DNA from: Jaltomata sinuosa
Lineage: Eukaryota > Streptophyta > Magnoliopsida > Solanales > Solanaceae
Assembly: GCA_003996215.1 (NCBI GenBank)
Contig: QJPP01003504.1
Location: 136,001 to 200,000, forward strand
DNA: 64,000 nt
Reading direction: 5' to 3'
The notes under the pieces are model-generated. The model saw nothing but the letters and a program-made list of their open reading frames with translations. It did not search any database and had not been told where the DNA came from. Both the position numbers and the translations under genes were made by a program. Positions 46,843 to 57,116 of the stretch are shown in pieces. The first letter of the stretch is position 1. The number at the start of each line of letters is the position of its first letter.

Positions 46843-48212
46843 TGATAACGTCCAAATGCACTCCTCTATCAAGAGAAAGTAGAAACGATCGTATACAATA
46901 GAATACCCAACTTGGGGTCAGGGTCGAATCCCACAAAGAACAATGTAAAGGCAATTGAGAAAGCAAAGAATTACAACCACTTACTCTAATCCAAATGCAA
47001 AATGATAAATATTTTACAGGTTTTCAAATTAGAAATAAACAAAGATACAATTAACTAGATAAATGATAGATTTGATCAATGACCTTCACAAGCAAAGATA
47101 ATAAGGGATTTAGGAATTAGGAATCAATTTATATCCATACGATCCACTGCAAAGTAATTGTATGCTTCCTAATTATCATGGGTCGATCAAAATAAGCCTT
47201 AGAATCTCAATTATTCGTCAATATCTTTCGATCATAAGCGAATATTTCTTAACTAGTTCTCTCGAACTTTGCTAAGTCACAACAAAGATCTTTCAATTTG
47301 GAAACACTTGGATTTTTCTATTTGTAGCTCAAATACATTAGATGAGGTAAAAGCCCCAAATTCGTGCTACTTAACCTTCCCCAACTTCAATTTCCTTTTT
47401 CGAGCTCAATCAAAGTGAAAGGGGCAAGTCTAAGAGTTGATCACTCTCTTTAGAAAGCAATTAAATCATAAGATTAACTAGATAATCAAAGACTTATTTC
47501 ATAAACTAGAAAGGATTTAATTAATTACAATAGAACAAGATAAAAATTCAAAATCAAATATTGTTTATCTCTAACACAATACCCTAATCTAAAATTTGCA
47601 ACTAAGCCTACAAATATTCAATACAAAACAAAGAGTTGAAGAAAGGTTTAAGAATTTCTCATTTAAAGCTTTCAATCTTCACTCTAATGGTGTAGGATGC
47701 TTGAGCCTTTCTCTCCAAGCTTGAGAACTCTCCAAAGATGTCCAAAATGGGCCAAATATTGAAGATAGGTCCAAAGATAACTTTCCAAAAGAGCTGGATG
47801 AGTCTTATGTGGATTGGGGATTGAAAACATAAAATTCCAGAACTGCCCTAAAGCTACCCGAACACCTTCATCGCGATCGCGGGCAGACCTTCGTGATTGT
47901 GATGGTTTGATTTTTCTTTAACCGCAATCGCGGTATTATTCCTCGTGATTATGATGGTTTGAATTTTGTTGACCGCGATTGTGGCACTATTCTTCATTAC
48001 CGCAAAGACCATTTTTTGCCAGTTCTTTGACTTCTTCATTTGAGCTCTATTTTTACTTGTTTTCACCCGATTCCTCTTCTGATCACTTCTAAATCACATA
48101 AACCTATACAATAGAAGTAAATTGTATCAAATGCACTATTTTTCTCAATTTAGGAAAGCAAAAATCTATGCTTAAGAGAGAAATAAGTTAATATTTTACT
48201 AACTTATAACCA
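46843..48212 (-). repeat. F: solo Athila/Tat-like LTR in the RT of element H
   Basis: A single LTR of about 1.37 kb. On minus it starts near GTTATAAGTTAG, ends GGACGTTATCA (46843), and near the end has GATTCGACCCTGAC and TTGGGTATTCT, usual for Athila/Tat LTRs. It splits the codons S-K-C|V-F-A-A of H. Flanks are ACACA and CCACA, a 5-bp duplication with one mismatch. A solo LTR forms by recombination between the two LTRs of an inserted element. A cluster of CGCGATCGCGG-like palindromes lies at 47865-48000. Confidence 0.78.
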
Positions 48213-48780
48213 CACTTAGACCTTCTGGTAAACAAGTGATGATGTTTAAGAAACTCAAAGGTGATCCTGAGATGTTCCACATGTTCCTCCAAGCTTTTGC
48301 TAAGAACTAAAATGTCATCAAGGAACACCATAAAGAACTTTCTGAGGTGATCTTAAAAAATATGGTTCATGAGACTCTGAAACCTGGAAGGTGCATTGGT
48401 TAACCCAAAGGGCATGACCAAGTACTCAAAGTGTCCAGAGTGGATCATGAATGTAGTCTTGTGCACATCTTGAGGTTCCATCCTAATCTAATGGTAGCAA
48501 GACCTCAAGTCTATTTTACAATACACCCGTGACCCTCCCAACTCCCCAAGTAGCTTTTCAATGATGGGAATTGGGAACTTGTCATTAATGGTTGCTTGAT
48601 TGAGAGCCCTGTAGTCCACACATATTCTTCAGGACCCATCTTTATTCCCAACTAACACAACAAGAGAGGCAAAAGGACTACAACTGTACTAAACCAATCC
48701 TTGATCCAATAGATATTGTACCAACTTCTCAATCACATCTTTATGATTTGGGGAGTACTTGTAGGGTCTAGAGTTCACCA
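48213..48780 (-). pseudogene. Element H RT, proximal part
   Basis: The minus strand reads RPYKYSPNHKDVIEKLVQYL, then GNKDGS.RICVDYRALNQAT, KFPIPIIEKLLGELGG, KIDLRSCYH, HSGHFEYLVMPFGLTNAPS and the catalytic MVFLDDILVLS (F-L-D-D at 48314-48325). Stops occur near 48700, 48630 and 48360. This is the reverse transcriptase of a gypsy element unlike C, D and M in wording, closer to the Reina-type branch. Confidence 0.85.
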
Positions 48781-49064
48781 CCTAATGACCTTCAACCAAA
48801 GGTATATGATGGTCAAAGGAACTTCTGGAAGGTGGAAGCCCTGTAGGATCACCAAATAGATCAGTATTTCTGTCAAAACAGACTGCACCTCTAGTGGCAC
48901 TACCTGAGGAGGCAATTGCGTATCTTTTGGCTTCCCTCCTTTTTCTTTATGAACCACTTTGATCATGAAGATCTGAGACGATTCTTCTTGATTTTGTGCA
49001 AACAATAAGAACTCACCAGTTTGAATTACTGATTCATACCCTGCAGAGAAAATGTCTGACCCTA

Positions 49065-49415
49065 TTAATTTAATCTCATGGTCAAAGCTTTGAAGTTCAA
49101 AAGTATATCACACAATTCACTAAGCCACTGACATCCCAACACCATGTCACATGTGCCTAAGGGAAGCAACAAGAAATCAGCCTCAAACACAAAGCTATGC
49201 AACAACCATTCTAACCCCTTGCACATGCCAATGATTGGCACAGAGTTTCCTTCTGCCAAATTGGCATCCTTCAGCGCATATAAGTCCACTTTCCACCCCA
49301 TTCTAGACAATAAGTCACCATCCACAAAGTTGTGAGTAGGACCAATGTCTATGAAATTGTTGAGGGACTTCTGTTGACAAAGACCTTTAAGTCTCAATGT
49401 TTTGTACCCTCTCAT
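49065..49415 (-). pseudogene. Element H protease region
   Basis: Open frame with NFIDIGPTHNFVDGDLLSRM and CDMVLGCQWLSEL. In this family the site is D-S/T-G-S/A-T-H-N-F; here it is D-I-G-P-T-H-N-F, so the residues around the catalytic Asp are changed. D-M-V-L-G-x-x-W-L is the second conserved block. Confidence 0.8.
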
Positions 49416-49469
49416 ACCACTAATTCCATGAATTGATATCTCACACCCTCGGTTTCTTGAGTCAAGGTC

Positions 49470-50125
49470 AGAACCTCCTCATCCTCCTACAATAGGTCAT
49501 CACTTATCTCTTTATTTTACCTCCACTAAGTACAACTGAGCCTTGGATTTGAATACATGGCCAGGAAAGTTTTTGTCATCATACACAAAACACAACCCCT
49601 TGGCTCTCTTTTCATTAATCTCTGTAGGTGTTTAACTTCTTCTCCTTGATTTAATAGATGGTGGGATTCCACCAGTCTTAATCATGTTAGAAAAGCCCCT
49701 AGGTAGGTGGTAAGCATGGATAGTTGTGAACTGGTTGGGGTTATAGGAAAAAGTAGGAGTTGATTTAGACTATGAAAACTGATTGGAGTGGGAAGGGATC
49801 TTCATAACTTTAGACTATTTAAGGAATATGAATTCCTGAAGTTTAGCTAGATGATAGGACTTGGGAAGAGAATAAGGTCTCTAGATCCTAACAACATCCC
49901 TAAATTCAGGCTTCAACCCTTCGAGGAAGACACTGATAGCATGGTTAGGCTCTAAGTTCAACTTAGTGATTCCCCTATCAAACATCTCCTAAAATTCTCT
50001 CACACTCCCATGTTGTTTCAACTTCACTAACTCTCCCATAGGATCGTCATACTCTGCACCAAATCTATAACATAGCGCAAAGATGTATACCTCCTAACTA
50101 GGTGGTGGCAAATGTTGTCTATTGC
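49470..50125 (-). pseudogene. gag: Element H gag, 5'-truncated and broken
   Basis: Minus-strand pieces: RFGAEYDDPMGELVKLKQHG, SVREF.EMFDRGITKLNLEP, HAISVFLEGLKPEFRDVVRI, then further on RAKGLCFVYDDKNFPGHVFK and AQLYLVEV, which is the degraded zinc knuckle (C-F-x-x-D, G-H). The part before 50125 is replaced by the LTR of L, so gag start and 5' LTR of H are not seen. Several stops. Confidence 0.75.
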
Positions 50126-50480
50126 ACATATAAGCTTGATTACCAAAAAAGAACCTAAACTATCAATGGAACCTCAAGGGAATTGAATAACCTTTCAATT
50201 CCCTTCTCAAGCAAGTACCAACAGAAGCTTCAACTAAGCTCTCAATGCGCTTATGAGAATACAAGTCTATAATCATCAAAACTAACTCTCAAAGTGAGCT
50301 ATTCTCACTATTTATAGTTTAGGCTAATTTATTACAAAAGTACCCCAAACATGGCTCTTTGAGTAAAAATTGCAAATATATCCCTAGTTTGAAAATTGGG
50401 CCTCCGTTCTTTCTTCCCAAGCAATCATCAAGGCATGAAACCTCTTCTTTGGCATCAAGATATGCTCAAACAACTTTATC
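50126..50480 (-). repeat. Element L 3' end and LTR
   Basis: It follows the stop of the L pol frame. The minus strand has TATAAATAG (50308-50316) and an AT-rich body, and it ends against the gag codons of H. It is probably the 3' LTR of L, about 300 bp, inserted in H; exact LTR edges cannot be set because the partner LTR is not in the window. Confidence 0.5.
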
Positions 50481-50481
50481 T

Positions 50482-51886
50482 TCATGAATAGCCCTTGTAA
50501 AGCTTGGAGGCCCCAAGCTTGGCTCCTTCTGATTGGTTTTGATGCAATTTAGATTGCATCATTCTCCCTACTTGAAAAAAAATTGTCCTCAAATTTAAAA
50601 GGTCACCATCACAAGTGTCAAAGAGTGAGAGGTCACAAACATCGAAAGTGTTGTGTACATGATACTCTGAAGTAAGGTCAATCTTGTAGGCATTATAATT
50701 GAGCCTTTCAAGCCCTTGGAATGGCCCGTGACCTTTTGGAATTAACTTGTTCTTCCTTTTAATTGAAAATTGTTCCTTGTGAAAGTGTTCCCATACCCAA
50801 TCTCCCGGTTCAAGCACAACTCTCTTACGACGCTGCTTCTTGATGATATGTTAATTCTTCTTCTCAAGCTGAAGCCTCACCTTTTTATGCAATTTTTTCG
50901 TAGCCTGGGCCCCTTTTGTTTCTATCTAAACTTAAAACAACATCTTGAGACAAAAGGGTGAGATCTAAAAGGGTTAGTGGGTTAAAACCATAAATAATCT
51001 CAAATGGAGACATGCCAATAGTGCTATGAATAACTCTATTATAAGAAAACTCAACTAAAGACAAATGTTCTTCCCAAGAAGTCAACTTACCCTTCATGAT
51101 GGCTAAAAGTATAGAAACCAAGGTCCTATTCACAACTTTGGTTTGGCCATTGGTTTATGGGCGACAAGAGGTAGAAAACAATAATTTAGTACCAAGTCTA
51201 CCCCACAATTCCTTTCAAAAGTGTCTAAGGAACTTAGGATACCTATCACTCACAATGGTCTTGGAAATACCATGTAACTTGACCATATTTTAAGCAAATA
51301 AGGATGCAACGTGAGAAGATTCATTAAATTTATGACATGCAATAAAATGAGCCATCTTTGAAAATTGGTCAACAACCACAAAAATGATATCATTTCCCTT
51401 TTAAGTCCTTAGAAACCCAAAATAAAATTTATAGAAATATCAAGTCAAGACCTTTAAGGGGTGGGGAGAGGGGTATACAAGCCACGAGGAAGAAGTCTAC
51501 ATTTAGCACTTCTATATTCAACACATTAGTTACAAATTTGAGCAACATCATTACATATTTTAGACTAATAAAATTATTTCTCAAGAATCCCCAAGGTATT
51601 ATAAATACCAAAATGACCCATTAATTCCCCATCATGTGCCTCTCTCACAAAGAGTTTCCTCCAAGAGCTCATGGGCATACAAACACTCTTATCCTTGAGC
51701 AAAAAACCATCAAACTTGGAATAGGGGATAAACGATATATCCCTAACCACCTTTTCCTTTCCTATTCTTCACAATCTTGAAATATTTTAGCAAAAATATG
51801 GTCCTTAGGATACCATGTCTTCAAGCATTCAAAACCCATCAATTTAGAAAATAAAGTATTAATCAAGAGTTTTCTAGACAAGGCGT
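50482..51886 (-). pseudogene. Element L integrase and C-terminus, broken
   Basis: After the RNase H end (VDALSRKLLI at 51886) the minus strand reads RGLYTPLPTP, DISINFILGF (first core Asp), fragments of the middle core, then SWEEHLSLVEFSYNRVIHST, SPFEIIYGFNPLTLLDL, and finally the C-terminal DLTSEYHVHNTFDVCDLSLF. Many stops and frameshifts. The sequence differs from H and from C/D/M. It ends at 50482 (KLYKGYS). Confidence 0.82.
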
Positions 51887-51891
51887 CTACC
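51887..51891. repeat. Target site duplication CTACC (left) of element M
   Basis: CTACC stands before TGTAACACTCC (51892) and after GCATGACA (58673). The coding of L reads V-V-D-A-L-S-R across the site when M is removed. Confidence 0.94.
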
Positions 51892-54088
51892 TGTAACACT
51901 CCGGAATTTGATTCAGCTATTAAACTTGAAATTTCTGAAAAACGGTGAAATTCTCAGGGATCAGAGATTAGATCACGGACCATAGTCCTGGACTATGATT
52001 CGTAGTTTTACCCATGGTCTGCTTGTTGGCAGTGTTCTTCCCTCAGTCTACGAGTCATTCGACAGTTTGTGGTTTGGAACAACGGCCCTTCCTATGGACT
52101 CGTAGTTCATAGTTCCAGAGGACCCCCATAAAGGGTACTGAATATGATGAGTTGGTTGATGACTCATTATCTTGAACCATGGGTCATCCTTCCATCTATA
52201 TTTCCTGAGGATCAGAGGATCCCTAGTTCCCTAAGTCAAACCACGAGTCAATAGGACGGTCCGTTGTTCTGAATCACGAACTGTAATGTGACTCATGGAA
52301 TGAATTTCCAAGTAGACCCTCAGAAGTGGATTTTGGAACTAAAAATCAATTGATGGGTCTTCATTTAGGACGATGGCCCGTAGACTGACTCGTGGTATCT
52401 GAAGCCGAGCCTTTTATCAGTTTTTCTTAATTAAGTCCCAGGGGTATTTTAGTTATTACCCACCCTTTTTAACTCCTAAGTGAGGTCGTTTTGACCACTT
52501 TTAGTAGGGTTTCTACCCTTATTAGCCTAAGTCATTCCTTATTCCCTCATTCATTTACCTAAAGAGGAAAAGGATTCCTTCAATATCCAAGTCTCAAGCT
52601 CCAAGTTCAAGCCTCCTTTTCTTTTCAATTTCAATTGGGTTAGTTTCAATCAAGGTATGTGGGTATTAAATAAGGGAATCCCTTCATCCTTATGCCCAAA
52701 ACCCTAATCTTCTAAATTGAATTTATGGATTTCTAAATTAGGGTTCTTACCCAGATTGGGGAAAATTGATGGGCTTTGTTTTAAAGTATTAATTCATGAC
52801 TTCTTATTCATTATCCATGTTTTAATTAAGGTTCCTTAAGTGTTTATAAAAGCCCATATGATTAATGATAAATTCTAACATGATTTCATTGAATTGCATG
52901 TCTTCAAGTAAAATTGGTCTGTTTAGATAACATGACCTCTACTTTCATGAAATTGCATGCCTAATTCTTCAAACTATGATTTTAGAAAGGAAAGTATATT
53001 TTGAATTATGGTTATGCAAAACTTTAAGACTCATGATTTGTGAATTGCATTTCATCAGATATGTCCTTATGCTTTTCCAACAGTTTTGGAAATTAGATAT
53101 GTCCCTATGTTTTATGAAAGGTTTGGCATCCAAATATGTCTACCTAAGTTATGAACAGTTTTGACATCAGATATGTAACAAGTATTATAATCTATATGTA
53201 AATATTTTGGGAGTAGTATTTAGCACCGAGTGACGAGGGTTTGATTACCCAAGTCCAAAAACTACGTTGCCAGTGTAGGTTATATATCACCCAATGGGCT
53301 TATGAAAGTGGTTCTCTTGCCTTAGCGGGGCATATGGCAGCTTTGCCAACTAGGGTGATATTGTTGGATTATGGTGTTCTTTACCTTGGCAGGGTTCGAA
53401 ACAACTTTGCTAACTAGGGTTATATAGTTAGATTCCATATAGCTCATATGATCTATTTTCGATTATAAGAAACTTCCGTATGAAAGCTTTTCAGTTTAAG
53501 TTATATGATACTCTACTTTTGAAAGTTGATCTTTTATTTTCATGTCTTATGTTTAACTATGATTTTACTCATGAATTCTCTTATTATGCATGGCTTCATT
53601 CTTTCAAGCATGATTCAAGCACGTTTACATTTGTTTTGCATAGACTCATATATTCAGTACATCCTATAGTACTGACACATTTTTTGCTGCATCTTTTTAT
53701 GATGCAGATTCAGGCACCTTCCCTCAGACTCGTGGCTAGACTATGCCAGACATTCAACTAATTATTGGCGAGTCCTTATTATTCGAGGACTAGAGTTAGA
53801 GCATCCATATTTATTCTTTTATTTTAGATTCCGAGTTAGCTGGGGTCTTGTGCTAGTAACTTCTTATGACAGTTAGAGGCTTTTCAGACATAGACAGTAT
53901 ACGAGTCTCCAGTTGGATTTGTATTACTATTTGACTTGATTATCTATACATTTGATTTTGGATATTCATATTATGCTTTCGCTTGTCTACTTGAATTATC
54001 TGAGTTATGCTATGACCAAGGGTTATCTTGGGGCACTTGTGGTCTCAGGTCCCATGTTAAGTCAATGGGGTAGCCTCGAGGTATGAAA
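51892..54088 (+). repeat. Element M 5' LTR (about 2.2 kb)
   Basis: It runs from TGTAACACTCCGG to GAGGTATGAAA (the 3' copy ends GGCATGACA). In 51970-52400 it has repeated, partly palindromic words such as ACCATAGTCCTGGACTATG and GACTCGTAGTTC. Around 53320-53440 it has two copies of a roughly 60-bp repeat with GGCAGGGTTCG and CTTTGC.AACTAGGGT. Confidence 0.88.
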
Positions 54089-54092
54089 AACT

Positions 54093-54105
54093 TGGTATCA
54101 GAGCC
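54093..54105 (+). other. Primer-binding site (initiator Met tRNA) of element M
   Basis: TGGTATCAGAGCC, a perfect match, four bases after the LTR end. Confidence 0.93.
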
Positions 54106-54297
54106 TCAGGTTCTAGAGTCCTAGGATGTCTGAAAGCCGCATCGGATAGAGTCTTTTTCATGTGTGTGAAGCGTGCCACACTTATGAGAGGAAAGCTATG
54201 AGATGTTTTACAAAAACTTCACTTCTTTCATGATCATATTGCGCGATAGAGTTTAACTCTAATATATCTCTAATCCTTTCCTTGTACATTTCAGATT

Positions 54298-55440
54298 ATG
54301 CCTCGAAGTACTATGCCTCACCAAGCCGCTCAGAATACTGCTCCCCCAGTTCCAGCCCCCGAGGTCATGAATGAGGAGTTCAAGAATGCCATCCATATGC
54401 TAGCCCAGACTATAGCCGCTCAGGACAACCAGTTAGCTCCTATCCCCGTCCACTCTCAAGGTGGGGTAGCAGCCCGAGTTCATGATTTTATCCGTATGAA
54501 CCCACCTGAGTTCTGGAGTTTGAAAGTGAGTGAGGATCCACTAAATTTTATCAATGAAGTGAAAAAAATCTTTGATGTGATATAAGTGACTGGTGTTGAT
54601 AGTGTCGAGTTAGCATCCTATCAACTCAAGGATGTAGCTCATATCTGGTTCATGCAATGGAAGGAAGCTAAGGCTAGGGACGTGGTCCCTATGACTTGGG
54701 AGTGTTTTGAGAAGGCTTTCCTTGACCGGTTCTTCCCGAGGGAGTTAAGGCAAGCGAAGGCCGAGGAGTTTATGAACTTGAGACAAGGATCCATGACTGT
54801 TCAGGAGTATGTGTTGAGGTTCACTCAGCCTTTTAGATATGCTCCTGCTATGGTGGCTAGCCAACATGATCAGATGAGCAAGCATATCTATGGAGTCTCA
54901 GATTTGGTGAAGAAGGAGTGTAGATCTGATATGTTGTTGAGTGACATGAGTATCTCCAGACTTATGACTCATGCTCACCAGATTGAGGGAGACAAACTTA
55001 GAGAGATGGATAAGGAGAACAAAAGAGTCAGATCTGAGGGTTCAGGATTTAGCCATCAGAAGTCCGGAGGCGGACATCGATCTTCCTTTTAGAAGAGGTC
55101 ATTAGGACTTGTGCATTCTACTGCTAGTGCTCCTTCTTAGGCCTTCAGGCCTCGTCATGATCAGTCTGGTAAAGGTGCAGGCTCTTATTCTCAGGGGAGT
55201 GGTGCAAAGGGGCCTTTCTACCCTGTTTACACCAAATGTGGAAAGAATCATCTCGGCGAGTGTATAGTTGGTTCAGGTGGTTGTTTTGGATGTGCCCAGG
55301 TTGGTCACAGTATTAGAGATTACCCTTCAGCTAAGAAGAGACAAGGTGGTAGCAGGACTCAGTCTGCCCTAACAGCTCCAGGAGGTCGACCATCCCAGCA
55401 GGGCACTGCTTCTTGTTCTGGCGGTCAGTGCCAGAACCGC
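54298..55440 (+). pseudogene. gag: Element M gag, broken
   Basis: ATG at 54298 follows a pyrimidine tract and CAGATT. The reading MPRSTMPHQAAQNTAPP.. leads to FIRMNPPEFWSLKVSEDPLN, a TAA at about 54583, then ELASYQLKDVAHIWFMQWKE, FLDRFFPRELRQAKAEEFMN and SMTVQEYVLRF. TAG at about 55090 and 55138 follow. Two knuckle-like blocks occur at 55232-55330: C-x-x-C-x4-H-x4-C (TKCGKNHLGEC) and C-F-G-C-x4-H-x4-Y, the last Cys replaced by Tyr. Typical Tekay/Del gag. Confidence 0.88.
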
Positions 55441-55449
55441 CTTTATGCC

Positions 55450-55980
55450 ATGTCCTCTAGACAGGACCAAGAGAGTTCACTAGACGTTGTTACTAGTATG
55501 TTGAAAGTCTTCTCTCTGGATGTGTATGCTCTATTAGACCCTGGGGCCTCCCTATCTTTTGTGACCCCTTATGTAACATGCAAATTCGAGATTTATCCAG
55601 ATCAGCTTTTAGAACCCTTTTTGTGTTTCTATTCCTATTGGTGAGTCAGTCCTATCCAAAAGAATCTACCAAAATTTCCCTATATCAGTACTCCATAGAG
55701 TCACTTCAATGGATCTAGTAGAGTTAGAGATGACTAATTTTGATGTTATTCTTGGCATGGATTGGTTGTATGCTTATTATGCTTCAGTTGATTGTCGTAC
55801 TCGAGTTGTCAGTTTCAAGTTTCCAAATGAACCTGTCATAGAGTGGCAAGGTAGCCCTCCATCCTCGAAAGGTCATTTCATATCTCATCTTAAGGCTAGG
55901 AAGATAATTTCTAAGGGTTATAGTTATCATATAGTTTGGGTTATGGACACAGAGTCCAAAACCCCATCCCTTCAGTCTGT
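55450..55980 (+). pseudogene. pol: Element M protease region
   Basis: LDVYALLDPGASLSFVTPYV gives the D-P-G-A retropepsin site. A frameshift near 55625 separates it from the second half (VELEMTNFDVILGMDWLYAY, with the D-V-I-L-G-M-D-W-L block). Confidence 0.87.
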
Positions 55981-56662
55981 TCCTGTTGTGAACGAGTTCC
56001 CAAAAGTGTTTCCCAAAGATTTACTCAGAGTCCCTCCTGAGCGGGAGATCGACTTTGGAATAGATCTTCTTCCAGATATGAATCCTATCTCTGTTCCTCC
56101 CTATAGAATGGCTCCTGTGGAACTTAAGGAATTGAAGGAGCAGTTGAAAGATCTCCTTAATAAGGCTTTTATTCGACCCAACATCTCTCCATGGAGTACT
56201 CCAGTCTTGTTCGTTTGAAAGAAAGATGGTTCGCTCAGAATGTGTATCGACTACCGTCAGTTGAACATGGTCACAATTAAGAATAAATATCCCATTCCTA
56301 GGATTGATGACTTGTTTGATCAGCTTCAGGGTGCCAGTTTCTTTTCCAAGATCGACCTTAAATATGGTTATCATCAGCTTCGTGTTAGAGAGTGTGATAT
56401 TCCAAAGACAACTTTCAAAACTTGGTATGGTCATTATGAATTTGTGGTTATGTCTTTTGGATTAACGAATGTTCCTGCAACCTTTATGGATTTGATGAAC
56501 CGTGTGTTTAAACAATATCTAGATATGTTTGTGATTGTTTTCATTGATGATATTCTTATCTATTCCCAGAGTGAGGAGGAACATGCGGGCCATTAGAGAG
56601 TAGTGTTGCAACCTCTCAAAGACCGGCAGTTATTTGCTAAGTTTAGCAAGTGTGAGTTCTAA
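55981..56662 (+). pseudogene. pol: Element M reverse transcriptase
   Basis: VFPKDLLRVPPEREIDFGID, then PPYRMAPVELKELKEQL and FIRPNISPWSTPVLFV, a TGA at 56216, then MCIDYRQLNMVT, KIDLKYGYHQLRV and the catalytic FIDDILIYSQS (from 56540). Stops TAG at 56594 and TAA near 56660. Confidence 0.9.
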
Positions 56663-57032
56663 ATGCAGTCTGTTTCTTTTCAAGGTCATATTGTGACTAG
56701 AGATGGTATTCGAGTTGATTCTCAAAATATTGAGGCAGTAAAGAACTGTCCTAGACCCACTTCCCCATCTGATATTAGGAGCTTTTTGGGTTTGGCTAGT
56801 TACTACAGGAGATTTGTGGAAGGATTTTCTTCCATTGCTGCCCCATGGACTCGGTTGACTCAGAAGAAGGCTAAATTTCAGTGGTCTGATCTATGTGTGA
56901 AGAACTTTCAGGAATTGAAGACTAGATTGACCACAACTCCAGTGTTGGCTCTACCCGAGGGCCTAGATAACTTTGTTGTGTATTGTGATGCTTCTAGGAT
57001 TGGTTTGGGTTGTGTGTTAATGCAGCGTGGTA
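56663..57032 (+). pseudogene. pol: Element M RT end and RNase H start, cut off
   Basis: Open frame with FLGLASYYRRFVEGFSSIAA, LTTTPVLALPEGLDNFVVYC and DASRIGLGCVLMQ (first RNase H Asp). The frame is cut at 57032, where the hairpin starts; the Glu and other Asp of RNase H, the integrase and the chromodomain are missing. Confidence 0.9.
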
Positions 57033-57116
57033 AATGAGGGAATAAGGAATGACTTAGGCTAATAAGGGTTTCTACAGAAACCCTTATTAGCCTAAGTCAT
57101 TCCTTATTCCCTCATT
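57033..57116. repeat. Perfect 40-bp inverted repeat with 4-base loop
   Basis: Left arm 57033-57072 (AATGAGGGAATAAGG...GGGTTTC), loop TACA, right arm 57077-57116. The right arm is ordinary LTR sequence (as at 52510-52555); the left arm is its exact inverse and marks the pol/LTR deletion junction. Confidence 0.95.
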
